Of a stretch of 12,971 nt of DNA, positions 1 to 6,525 are shown one piece after another (positions within the stretch are counted from its first letter, which is position 1; each line of letters begins with the position of its first letter). The position numbers and the translations under genes are program-made. Origin of the DNA: Ichthyophonus hoferi (Eukaryota > Opisthokonta > Ichthyosporea > Ichthyophonida > Ichthyophonidae); the NCBI GenBank assembly GCA_002751075.1, contig NAOQ01000255.1:36654-49624 (forward strand). Direction: 5' to 3'. The notes below the pieces were generated by a model, which was not told the DNA's origin, did no database searches, and worked only from the letters and a program-made list of their open reading frames with translations.

Positions 1-286
1 TAACTAAGATTATTTGGTCTTGACTCGATAATCTAAACTATTATTTTCTCTTATGAGTAGCTCTTTAGCTAATTTACTCATTAATGTAAGTGCGATACGG
101 GTGTTAGCCAAAAAAATAATACCCGCTGTAAAATGAAGTAGTAAAGAAAACAGCAATTAATAATAGAAAGACCCGCTCACAGATACGCGGTATCAATAGC
201 AAAATACGAAGTTCTTGTGAACACACAAAAATACTCTGCATATAATTATATAAATATATATATGAAATAAACACATCGTTACTGTA

Positions 287-502
287 ATGTCTAACCCACC
301 ACCGGTTCTCGTCCATTCTAATCAGTGCCCAGATCACTCACTTGTTCAGAACTCAGAAAACGGCTCACTAACATTAAACAGCGACGATAGTTATTACTTA
401 CATCGTAATATATCACCCCTTACTTATCGACCTCATTGTGTAATTTCCACATTTGCACCCAAGCGCATCAAGGCATCTATCCCTTCTGAATTTCTGAATT
501 AA
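287..502 (+). CDS. hypothetical small protein or single exon, 71 codons
   Basis: An ATG-to-TAA reading frame of 71 codons that I do not recognise. The product begins MSNPPPVLVH, is rich in Ser, Pro and Asn, and has a more basic second half (APKRIKASIP). It has no obvious membrane segment, signal peptide or known motif. In its favour are a genuine ATG, a GC content above the flanking AT-rich sequence, and a TATA-like stretch (tataattatataaatata) about 25-45 bases upstream. Against it, frames of this length occur by chance in a window of this size and base composition, and no second exon could be joined to it. It could be a short gene, one exon of a gene extending outside the window, or noise. 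An opposite-strand frame overlaps it but reads as low-complexity hydrophobic sequence and was not called. Confidence 0.3.
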   Translation: MSNPPPVLVHSNQCPDHSLVQNSENGSLTLNSDDSYYLHRNISPLTYRPHCVISTFAPKRIKASIPSEFLN

Positions 503-1134
503 AACAAATACATAATTACTACAGCCAGTTACCTAAAGAGTTGGCATATGGGCCTTCTATAGAACCTCTATCATAACAGCTGAGCCTTAGAGACAAATCC
601 GATCAAGTGACTATTACGAACACAGGCAAGATTAAAAAAAAAAAAAAACGGAATTCTTTATTGGCTATATGTATGATTAAGATTAGCATGGGTCCTTGTG
701 GGTCATGTGTTGTTCCCTGAAGATGAAATTTTTTCCCGCACTGGACCAATCACAAGGTAGCGTCGTTAAGGGGAAACCCAATTGGCGTAAATTTAACGAA
801 GAAAAATAAGTATTTATGTATGTCATGCTATTTCATGTCATATCGTGTATATTTTAAGCTAAAGCACAACTCAAACCGTATAAATATATCAAATACTACA
901 CTCTAGAAAGTACCCATTACCTTTGGCGTAATCCCTATAAAACATATATATATACTATACATCACAAACTATATTTTATATTTAATACACAGCGCACTAC
1001 CTCCAATCACAGTGCCTTCTTATAATTAATGAGTGCCAAATCATACTAATATAAAGATAGAAACTGAGATTTATTCAATAAAAGAGATCCATGCACGCTT
1101 AAAGCATAGGGGAGAAGATTATTGGTAGTATGAA
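503..1134. other. intergenic AT-rich stretch, no supported gene
   Basis: No gene is supported here. The stretch contains a run of 15 A at 634-648, a slightly GC-richer patch at 690-780 with a CCAAT element (gaccaatcac), and short TA repeats near 945-955. A minus-strand ATG frame of 47 codons (826 down to 683) is present but too short to call. A minus-strand AATAAA (plus TTTATT at 1070-1075) is a possible, rather distant, polyadenylation signal for the ERF4-like gene, about 680 bases beyond its stop. Confidence 0.5.
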
Positions 1135-1142
1135 ATTGTGAT

Positions 1143-1271
1143 GAGAGAAAGAGAGAAAGAAAAAGAAGGAGAAAAAGAGAAAGAGAAAGAGAAAGAGAAA
1201 GAAAGAGAGAGAAAGGAATGGAAAAAGAGAAAAAGACATTAGAAAGAAAGAGAGGGAGAGACAAAGGGAAT
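1143..1271. repeat. purine-rich GA/GAAA microsatellite
   Basis: About 130 bases almost entirely A and G on the plus strand, made of interrupted GAGAAA and GAAAGA units; only a few pyrimidines break it. The long polar frames on the opposite strand (Leu/Ser/Phe runs) are translations of this repeat, not genes. It lies about 490 bases beyond the stop codon of the minus-strand ERF4-like gene. Confidence 0.9.
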
Positions 1272-1413
1272 TCAAAAAGGTAAGAATGAGCAAGCCTAAT
1301 ATGAGTATGTATGCATTATGCCATAATATGCAATAGCAATGTATGTCTGATAGAGAAAGATTTTGAATCATATATAGATAAATAATGAAAAAAGAAGATA
1401 CTAGTGTCTTGTA

Positions 1414-1645
1414 ATACCATACAGTCGAATAGGATCTAGTATAATCTAGTACCATACAATACAACATACCATACCATAACATAATATAATATAATAGAAT
1501 AGAATATATAAAAATAAACTACAATACGATATAATATAGCAGAATACAATACAGTACAACACAACATATAATACAACAATATAATATAATATAATATAAT
1601 ATAATACAACATAGTATAATGTACTACAATAAAATACAATATAAA
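1414..1645. repeat. degenerate pentamer array (CCATA / ACAAT / TAATA)
   Basis: Around 230 bases of drifting five-base units: first atacc and ataca, then atata and ataat. Read on the minus strand it is a TATGG/TATTG array of the same type as the plus-strand array at 3491-3590, so the two stand in opposite orientation around the 3' half of the ERF4-like gene. The Tyr/Ile/Leu-rich minus-strand frames here are repeat translations. Confidence 0.85.
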
Positions 1646-1757
1646 CACGACCAGCAACGAAAGAAAAAAGAGACACATACAAGCATAAAAACATCACAAT
1701 ATGGAGAAAACTATGCAAATGAATACAGCCAACACTACGATAGGCAATCACACAGAG

Positions 1758-1874
1758 TCATGGGAAGGATATTATCCTAAAGCCAGACTCCAAAGGACTT
1801 CTAATCTCTAAACCCATAGGGAGAAAATGAGCGTCATTCTGTTCAGCTAAGAAGCAATCTAACTCATCAAGGCA
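1758..1874 (-). CDS. ERF4: ERF4-like gene, last exon (residues 263-300)
   Basis: The 39 codons end in TGA. The acceptor is the second of two successive TAGs on the minus strand; using the first would put a stop codon at once in frame. A long C/T-rich tract precedes it. The product runs CLDELDCFLAEQN, then LPMGLEIRSP and ESGFRIISFP. Twenty-two residues separate the previous exon from the conserved Gly-Leu, the same number as in GOLGA7 between HYEK and the equivalent Gly-Leu. Confidence 0.78.
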   Translation of the reverse strand, partial: CLDELDCFLAEQNDAHFLPMGLEIRSPLESGFRIISFP

Positions 1875-4084
1875 CTACTAGGGTGAGGGGGAGGGGAGAG
1901 GGGAGAGGAGATTGTTGGTCAGGTATAAGATCCAACATAACAATAGCATATACATGTATATATATATATATAGGGATAATATATTTCACAATAGAACGCA
2001 ACCCGTCTATACCTGCACGTTCATAGTGTAGTGTTACAAGTTGACTTTAAATCTTATAAAAAGTTAATGACAGTGTTTATATGGCTCTTTATATTGACTA
2101 ACACACTAATATAAATCATTTTATATCAAAGCATATCATGCATATTATTTTTCGAATGAATTTTCTGACCTAGTTTATATATCTATTATCTTATGCACTG
2201 CAAGATACAGAGTGATCATGTTTAATTATGATGACGTCATGTCTGTAGGCTGTTATAGATGTGAGTATGTAAGTGAATAGAGTGATTAGTTGCATGCCTA
2301 GTGATTATTACATATATAGTATATAATATATATAGTAATAACTATCAATTATAGGGCAGGGGGGAATTTATTCGCATGGATGGATATGTGTTGAACAATA
2401 CATACACATATTCATATAGTACAGCGTAGATGTATGAGGGCATGTTGGGATTATGCAGTTGTGCTCATCAGATATATAGATGGATAGATAAAGAGAGAGA
2501 GAAGAGATGATGCATATACCTTAGAGTAATAAGAACTTTTAAACAAGTATATAAGATAGAGTGAAAGGCATCCTAGTACTCCTTCTATAAAGGTGTCTTT
2601 TGTCGTTTGTTCTGCTCGCCACATTATTTCATTAATCCCATCCAATGTCTGCTCTACAACGTTAGGGGGAATCTGTTTACATTGTTTAATGGTTAATTAC
2701 ATGTTTATATATAGTTATGCCTAGTTAGGTACATACTTGTCCATATATATAACTATGTTACATTATATACATTGTATTAATTAGAAAAAGTATTAAAAGA
2801 ACCAATAAGTCACAGGTATCATTAATATCAATAATCAGTGAATACAAGCTATTCAATCGATCACTGTCTGTCAAGATCATAGTAGCAACTGGCTAGATGA
2901 AATATAGATCTCAGATTTCATACCGCTAGTATGACGTATGACATAGTCGTGTGATGGGGTAGAAGCCAGAGAAACCATATCTACTGATTACCAACCAATA
3001 GTAGCCGTTTATCAGATCAAAGAATAGCACCATTCATTATAAATGACCAATAACGTCGTAATGATTTTTCCAGTTTAGGCTAGTTGTATCTTTAAATAGT
3101 TCCCTTGTCACAATATTGTGCGATGTTTATTCTCTCTAATTGATCATGATAAATATGAAAGACAATCAGAAAGAGTTCCAACAAAAATAAATTATCCATT
3201 CCTTTTTTGCCCAGTAAGTGATTTAAATTGTTGTAATAGCCTTAGTATATTGGTTAAGTGTGTGTATATAAAAGATAAAAACGTTTTAAAATGTTCCAAG
3301 TTCATACCATGATATGTTAGAACTATTGCAAATATCACTAACATAATAGTGTTAGTGGGTTGATTACTGTCATTCATAGGGAGTGGGGAGAAGAACAAAG
3401 ACGAACAAAGAAGGGAGAGACAGGGTGTAGGTTAGGCAATAGATGGGTACGTCAAAAGGGGTATAGAACAGTATATGAATAGCACCGTTTATATGCTATT
3501 GTATTATAATGTATGGTATGGAATGGTATGCTATTGTATTTTATTGTATGGTATAGTATGGTATGGTATTATATTATATTATGTTACCTGATATTATATA
3601 ACGATGTATTATATATACAATAGTAAATCATCCCTTATATAGTAACCCTGTATATAGAGCATGAAAAAGAGAGAATGGGCGATATATATATATATATATA
3701 TAGAATAAAACTGTAAAACCATCAGATTGATACAGATCCCACTCTACACCCACCCAGTCTCGTAAGGCTTCAGGATAAGTAGACTCAAACTGTATACTCA
3801 TTCCTTTAATGTAATCACGTTCAAAGAATACATAGGGGGGGGGATGTGCTGGTCTGTCGTCACTTAGAGGTAACTTTCGAGTGAGTGAGAGAGAAGTGAG
3901 AGAGGAGTGTGAGTGGAGTGGGAGTGGAAGAGGGAGAGGGAGAAGGAGTGGGAAGGAGTGGGATAGGGGATGGTTATAATATAGAGATGGACAATAGAAT
4001 GGTAATAATGTTAGGAGTGATGGTAATAGTAACAATAATAATAATAATAATAGCAATAATAATAACAATAGTAATAATAATACC

Positions 4085-4150
<66 letters not shown>

Positions 4151-4827
4151 AATAGTCGTAGCAGATAAAAGAAGACTAACAGGTGAGTAAACGTCATAGT
4201 TATAGAAAAAAACACACTATCGTTCCAAAGGAAACATAAACTAATAACCTACAAGATGGGAAGAGCACCAAAGTTATAAGAAAAATATACAAAAACCCAA
4301 GAGCATAGTAATACCGGTCTCATTTCGGACTTGCTGCTTTCTGACGCGCCTAATAGATTCAACATAGAAGTATCTCCACCAGCAACTGTGCTCTGACTCT
4401 CATTACTATATAACCTATGAGAGCTGGTGGGACATGTAACACTGAGCGACTGAATAGAAGGTTGCACATTTTTGCTCATCAAATCAGGCGAGCTTTGATG
4501 CTCTGTCACGTCATATGGTACGCTTTCTAAAAAGGCCAATGCTATATCTTGTGATGGAAACTTCTCGAACGTATCAGGTTTTACCGATGTATATTCCTTG
4601 TTGCCTGAAGTGACGGAGCTAAATGAGAGACGATGATTTAGTAATACTTCAACATTTTCCTGGTTCCAAGACCTATCATTGGCTTGTTCTTGGTTTTGAT
4701 CATCATTAGAATTATGCTCCTGTGTACGGTTTGTAGTAATACTTGAATTTGTTTCATTCGTACTAAAAACGAAGTGGCTTGTGAATTTTTCTGAAACTTC
4801 CTCTGTTGCTTCAACATTTTCCTCCAT
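1758..4827 (-). CDS. ERF4: Erf4 / Golgin A7 family protein, palmitoyltransferase accessory subunit (four exons)
   Basis: Proposed join on the minus strand: 4827-4315, 3873-3754, 2672-2520, 1874-1758, all junctions in phase 0, giving 300 codons plus TGA. Residues 1-171 are Ser/Thr/Asn/Glu-rich and probably disordered. The Erf4/Golgin A7 domain runs from about residue 185 to the end. Compared from memory with human GOLGA7, FFERDY (187-192) matches the FIQRDY strand, QF and YP (199-205) the QFQTKFP segment, and FIEGVLGCLSLY (239-250) the YLEGCLACLTAY helix. AEQN (272-275) matches the QEQN loop and SGFRII the final strand. Spacing from residue 192 to 283 equals that of GOLGA7. The family binds and stabilises Erf2/ZDHHC9-type Ras palmitoyltransferases at the ER/Golgi. 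Of the two reported palmitoylated GOLGA7 cysteines (C69, C72), the second is kept (C246) and the first is Val. The N-terminal exon is the least certain part. The C-terminus is shorter than in the human protein. Confidence 0.78.
1877..1911 (-). promoter_or_regulatory. C-rich polypyrimidine tract at a 3' splice site; G-quadruplex motif on plus strand
   Basis: On the minus strand this is an almost pure C/T run directly before the acceptor of the last ERF4 exon. It is dominated by C blocks, not T. On the plus strand it has four G runs (1881-1883, 1887-1891, 1893-1896, 1900-1903) with loops of 1 to 3 bases, which satisfies the usual sequence rule for a G-quadruplex. In the pre-mRNA the sequence is C-rich, so any G-quadruplex would form in the plus DNA strand and not in the transcript. 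Confidence 0.7.
2520..2672 (-). CDS. ERF4: ERF4-like gene, exon 3 (residues 212-262)
   Basis: The 51 codons lie between an AAACAG acceptor and an AAG|GTATAT donor, both phase 0. The product starts IPPNVVEQTLDG, continues INEIMWRAEQ and then FIEGVLGCLSLYLIYLFKSS, and ends YYSK. This follows the central helical part of Golgin A7/Erf4 proteins (LNNLYAEAE, then LEGCLACLTAYTIFL, then HYEK) without gaps. The hydrophobic helix around C246 is the segment that carries palmitoylated cysteines in the human protein. Confidence 0.8.
3491..3590. repeat. degenerate TATGG/TATTG pentamer array
   Basis: About 100 bases of gtatg, gtatt and gtata units on the plus strand. It is the opposite orientation of the array at 1414-1645. 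Related TATG-rich stretches occur at 7770-7830 and 8480-8530, so this looks like a genome-wide simple-sequence family. Confidence 0.8.
3681..3702. repeat. TA dinucleotide microsatellite
   Basis: Ten or so TA units in the ERF4 intron. Reading into it in frame from the Erf4 exon gives a Tyr/Ile run, a sign that the exon has already ended upstream at the 3754 donor. Similar TA tracts lie near 1958-1972, 7940-7957, 11433-11451 and 11850-11870. Confidence 0.9.
3754..3873 (-). CDS. ERF4: ERF4-like gene, exon 2 (residues 172-211), start of Erf4 domain
   Basis: The 40 codons begin LPLSDDRPAHPPP and continue YVFFERDYIKGMSIQFE and STYPEALRDW. The RDY, QF, YP and Leu positions match the first strands of Golgin A7/Erf4 proteins. 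The acceptor CTCGAAAG follows a C/T-rich tract of about 90 bases and gives phase 0. Other AGs further in (TCTAAG, GACAG) would need a different phase from the chosen upstream donor. The Pro run comes from nine consecutive C (plus-strand G at 3835-3843), a slippage-prone site. Confidence 0.75.
3876..3972 (-). repeat. C/T-rich tract before an ERF4 exon (GA/GGA-rich on plus strand)
   Basis: Read on the minus strand, this is about 95 bases of ctc, tct and ccact units ending at the exon 2 acceptor, so it serves as an extended polypyrimidine tract. Read on the plus strand it is purine-rich and gives Gly/Glu/Val-rich frames that are repeat translations. Confidence 0.8.
4021..4158. repeat. AAT/TTA trinucleotide microsatellite
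   Basis: About 135 bases of AAT units, with a nearly uninterrupted core at roughly 4088-4146 and imperfect flanks with ACA and AGT variants. It lies in the first intron of the ERF4-like gene. It explains the poly-Leu frame on the minus strand and the poly-Ile frame on the plus strand; neither is a gene. Confidence 0.95.
4315..4827 (-). CDS. ERF4: ERF4-like gene, first coding exon (residues 1-171), disordered region
   Basis: The 171 codons start at ATG 4827 with a G at +4 and end at an ACCG|GTATTA donor in phase 0. The product begins MEENVEATEEVSEKF. It is rich in Ser, Thr, Asn, Gln and Glu, has few hydrophobic stretches, and ends ASESSKSEMRP. I recognise no domain. Assignment to the ERF4 gene rests on strand, order, matching phase at both sites, and the known habit of fungal Erf4 proteins to carry long Ser/Thr-rich N-terminal regions. 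If the donor is not used, the frame runs on to TAG at 4249, adding a hydrophobic tail (VLLCSWVFVYFSY) that looks like intron translation. The alternative is that this exon is a separate gene. Confidence 0.6.
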
Positions 4828-4995
4828 AGTCCTTATCGTTGTATATATATTTTCATTCAAGCTCGTATTATTATTATCAAGTTCGTATTATTATTATTAG
4901 TGCTAGTGTTAGAATTAATATAATAAGGATTATTAGTATTAGTATTGTACGTATGTATTTATTTATGCCCAAGTATGAAAGTCTAACAAACTTAC

Positions 4996-5127
4996 CTTTC
5001 TCAGTAGGTAGGCTTGCATAATCAAAAATAGTGCGATCAGATTTATCGATCTCACCAATCCGATCTGCTATTAACAAATGGAATGTAATCGCAAACTCAT
5101 AAAGTGGTCCGATTAGATCATTTACTC
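4996..5127 (-). other. probable 5' exon of the ERF4-like gene, likely untranslated
   Basis: The minus strand shows a full-consensus donor, GAAAG|GTAAGT, at 4996/4995. A 164-base intron would run to an AAG acceptor at 4832, four bases upstream of the ERF4 ATG, with a ttctaac branch-like element inside. The segment upstream of the donor is open for about 45 codons (it reads IGPLYEFAITFHLLI and later FDYASLPTEKG) but has no ATG in that frame. It overlaps the first copy of a tandem repeat. I favour a 5' untranslated exon. The upstream limit given is the edge of the open frame, not a known transcription start. A coding exon of another transcript is possible. Confidence 0.35.
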
Positions 5128-5365
5128 TAATCTATCAGATTAACTCTCCTCATTGCGATTAACGAATAGAATATGATTACAGGCGTCTATATCAGGTTGT
5201 GCGATCCGATCAATCATGTTAATCTATAAAACTCAATTCTAGAGATTGCGATTATCGAATGGAATATGATTACAAGAACCTATAAGTACAAGTGGATTAA
5301 TCTATGCAATAAAACAGGTTTATTGCTGCGATGATAATTTAGGAATGGAATGTACTTACAATATA
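5067..5365. repeat. about 90-bp tandem repeat, four diverged copies
   Basis: A core resembling gcgattatcgaatggaat followed by an attac end recurs at about 5067, 5155, 5248 and 5338, so the period is 88-93 bases. The copies at 5155 and 5248 match at 24 of 26 core positions; the outer two are more diverged. Between cores lie CGATC/GATC-rich spacers (tgcgatcag, ccgatctgc, gtgcgatccgatc). The array lies in the shared 5' region of the two divergent genes and reaches into the probable 5' exon of the ERF4-like gene. Confidence 0.7.
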
Positions 5366-5617
5366 ACATGGCAATATATAGTAAATGCAACTTACAATAT
5401 AGTAATACATTAATACAGTATAATGATTTTTCTAAATAAATCATTTAATTTTTTTAAATTTTTTTTTTAGCTTCTTCAGACAAACGCTTAGTACGCAGTC
5501 TGGTATTCTTGAACAGCAATACTAATAATAAAAGGCTATTAATTATTAATTAAGTCTTACCATCTCAACCATTTTTCGCCAATGATATTTTTCTATATCA
5601 TGCGTGAAGACGCGCTA

Positions 5618-5629
5618 AGTTGTGCAATT
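5618..5629. promoter_or_regulatory. repeated 12-mer agttgtgcaatt, copy 1
   Basis: An exact 12-base match to 5902-5913, in the same orientation, in the region between two divergent starts. It contains TTGTGCAAT, one base from the palindromic TTGCGCAAT bound by C/EBP-type bZIP factors. A regulatory role is inference only. Confidence 0.3.
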
Positions 5630-5901
5630 ATATACGTATATCGATAGCCTATCTTAGTAACATATTTATTACTACATTTTCTTTCTTTTTTTCCTTTTTT
5701 CTTTTATTATTTATTTTAATCGTTATTATTTTAATTTTAATTTTAATTTTAATGCCAAGATAATAATACGGTTAATTTGGAATTCATTTGGTCGATTGAA
5801 AAATAGCAATAATAAAAAGGCATCTTAAAATTGGGTTTGCCTATTCGCGCATTATCATGGTAATTTTATATTTTTAGTTAACCAAGGAGATTCAGGCTCT
5901 T

Positions 5902-5913
5902 AGTTGTGCAATT
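5902..5913. promoter_or_regulatory. repeated 12-mer agttgtgcaatt, copy 2
   Basis: Second exact copy of the 12-mer, about 130 bases before the peptidase ATG. The flanks also agree in part (ct.agttgtgcaatt.atat in spirit), so the two copies may come from a short duplication. Confidence 0.3.
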
Positions 5914-6014
5914 GATATTCTAATACAAAACTTGAAGATAAGCGGTCCCACCAATACACAAGCAACTTTTTATTTTATTTTTTTTGCTATTTATTATTAT
6001 TTGCTTTTATTACA

Positions 6015-6026
6015 ATGTCACGCTGA
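6015..6026 (+). promoter_or_regulatory. three-codon upstream ORF before oligopeptidase B
   Basis: ATG TCA CGC TGA ends 19 bases before the main ATG at 6046, in another frame. If the transcript starts upstream of 6015, this minimal uORF would precede the main start and could lower or condition translation. Confidence 0.35.
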
Positions 6027-6045
6027 TAAGAACCACCACTTAAAA

Positions 6046-6525
6046 ATGTCTTTATTAAAGACGAGCATTTGCATACGGTTATGGCAAAATCAAATAAAGA
6101 AAAATACCATGCGTATTAGAACTATAACAAACAAAACATGTATTCAACGTATATTCCAGAGACTTGCAAGAACACGACAACCCAAACCACACCGTATACC
6201 AGCTATTATAGGCACATTTCACGGTAAAATACGAATGGACTCATATTCATGGCTTCATAATATTGATTCTCCTTTAGTTGCTGAATATCTTAAAGCAGAA
6301 AATACCTATACCAAGTCTTTCTTTGCCGATACAGAGCCATTTCAGAAAAAAATACTTGATGTTATGCAAGATAGAGCTGGTCAGAGGGAGGAAAGCGTTC
6401 CTGAAAGGGTTGACAATTGGGTATATTACAGTAGAATAGACCAAGGGGCTGAGGCTCCAACCTACTGTCGCAAAAAAATCCTTGCTACTTCTAGCAATGG
6501 GTCTTTTCATCTTGATAATCGTGAG
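6046..6525 (+). CDS. OPB: oligopeptidase B exon 1 (residues 1-160)
   Basis: ATG 6046 is the first ATG in the open frame. The leader MSLLKTSICIRLWQNQIKK and what follows to about residue 45 is basic and amphipathic. The family body starts at PKPHRIPAI (46-54) and continues with EYLKAENTYTKSFF and QDRAGQREESVP. It ends LDNRE with donor GAG|GTAATT, phase 0. Without splicing the frame would run into a hydrophobic tail and stop, so the junction is well supported. Confidence 0.88.

Larger units (their letters stand above)
2673..3753 (-). other. intron of ERF4-like gene (1,081 bases)
   Basis: Minus-strand donor TGG|GTGGGT and acceptor ACAG. The intron is AT-rich and holds the TATGG pentamer array (3491-3590) and a TA repeat (3681-3702). 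Short frames on both strands between 3118 and 3400 fall inside it and show no family resemblance; I treat them as chance. The donor is weaker than the common GTAAGT. The match of the flanking exons to GOLGA7 with no inserted residue is the reason for placing it here. Confidence 0.65.
5366..6014. promoter_or_regulatory. divergent intergenic region between ERF4-like and oligopeptidase B genes
   Basis: About 650 bases with no supported coding exon. It is AT-rich, with T tracts (5448-5469, 5680-5706, 5966-5990) and four attttaa units near 5730-5752. The promoters of both genes should lie here. The T-rich stretch at 5966-6012 followed by AAG looks like a 3' splice site, so a 5' untranslated intron in the peptidase gene is possible. 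Minus-strand exon-like fragments at 5460-5610 were seen but are too short to call. Confidence 0.5.

Noticed and set aside
683-826. Minus-strand ATG frame of 47 codons in a slightly GC-richer patch
   Set aside because: Too short, unrecognised, and no splice context; kept only as a note.
1046-1751. Several minus-strand Leu/Ser/Tyr-rich frames
   Set aside because: They are translations of the GA microsatellite and the pentamer array.
3118-3398. Overlapping frames on both strands inside the ERF4 intron
   Set aside because: Chance frames in AT-rich intron sequence; hydrophobic or low-complexity and without family resemblance.
3909-4190. Plus-strand frame with Gly/Glu then poly-Ile, ending near a GTGAGT
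   Set aside because: It is the same two repeats read on the other strand; no family resemblance and no constraint visible.
3628-4215. Minus-strand frame of 195 codons with a long poly-Leu run
   Set aside because: Most of it is translation of the AAT/TTA microsatellite and the C/T tract. Only the 40-codon piece at 3873-3754 is real, as an Erf4 exon.
5460-5610. Minus-strand fragments RVFTHDIEKYHWRKMVEM, before a GTAAGA, and NTRLRTKRLSEEAKKK
   Set aside because: Both have plausible splice borders and protein-like residues, but each is under 20 codons and no larger gene or family could be built from them.
5932-6045. N-terminal extension of the peptidase frame that looks like a hydrophobic signal anchor
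   Set aside because: The frame is open but contains no ATG before 6046, and the hydrophobic part is a T-rich tract more like untranslated or intron sequence.
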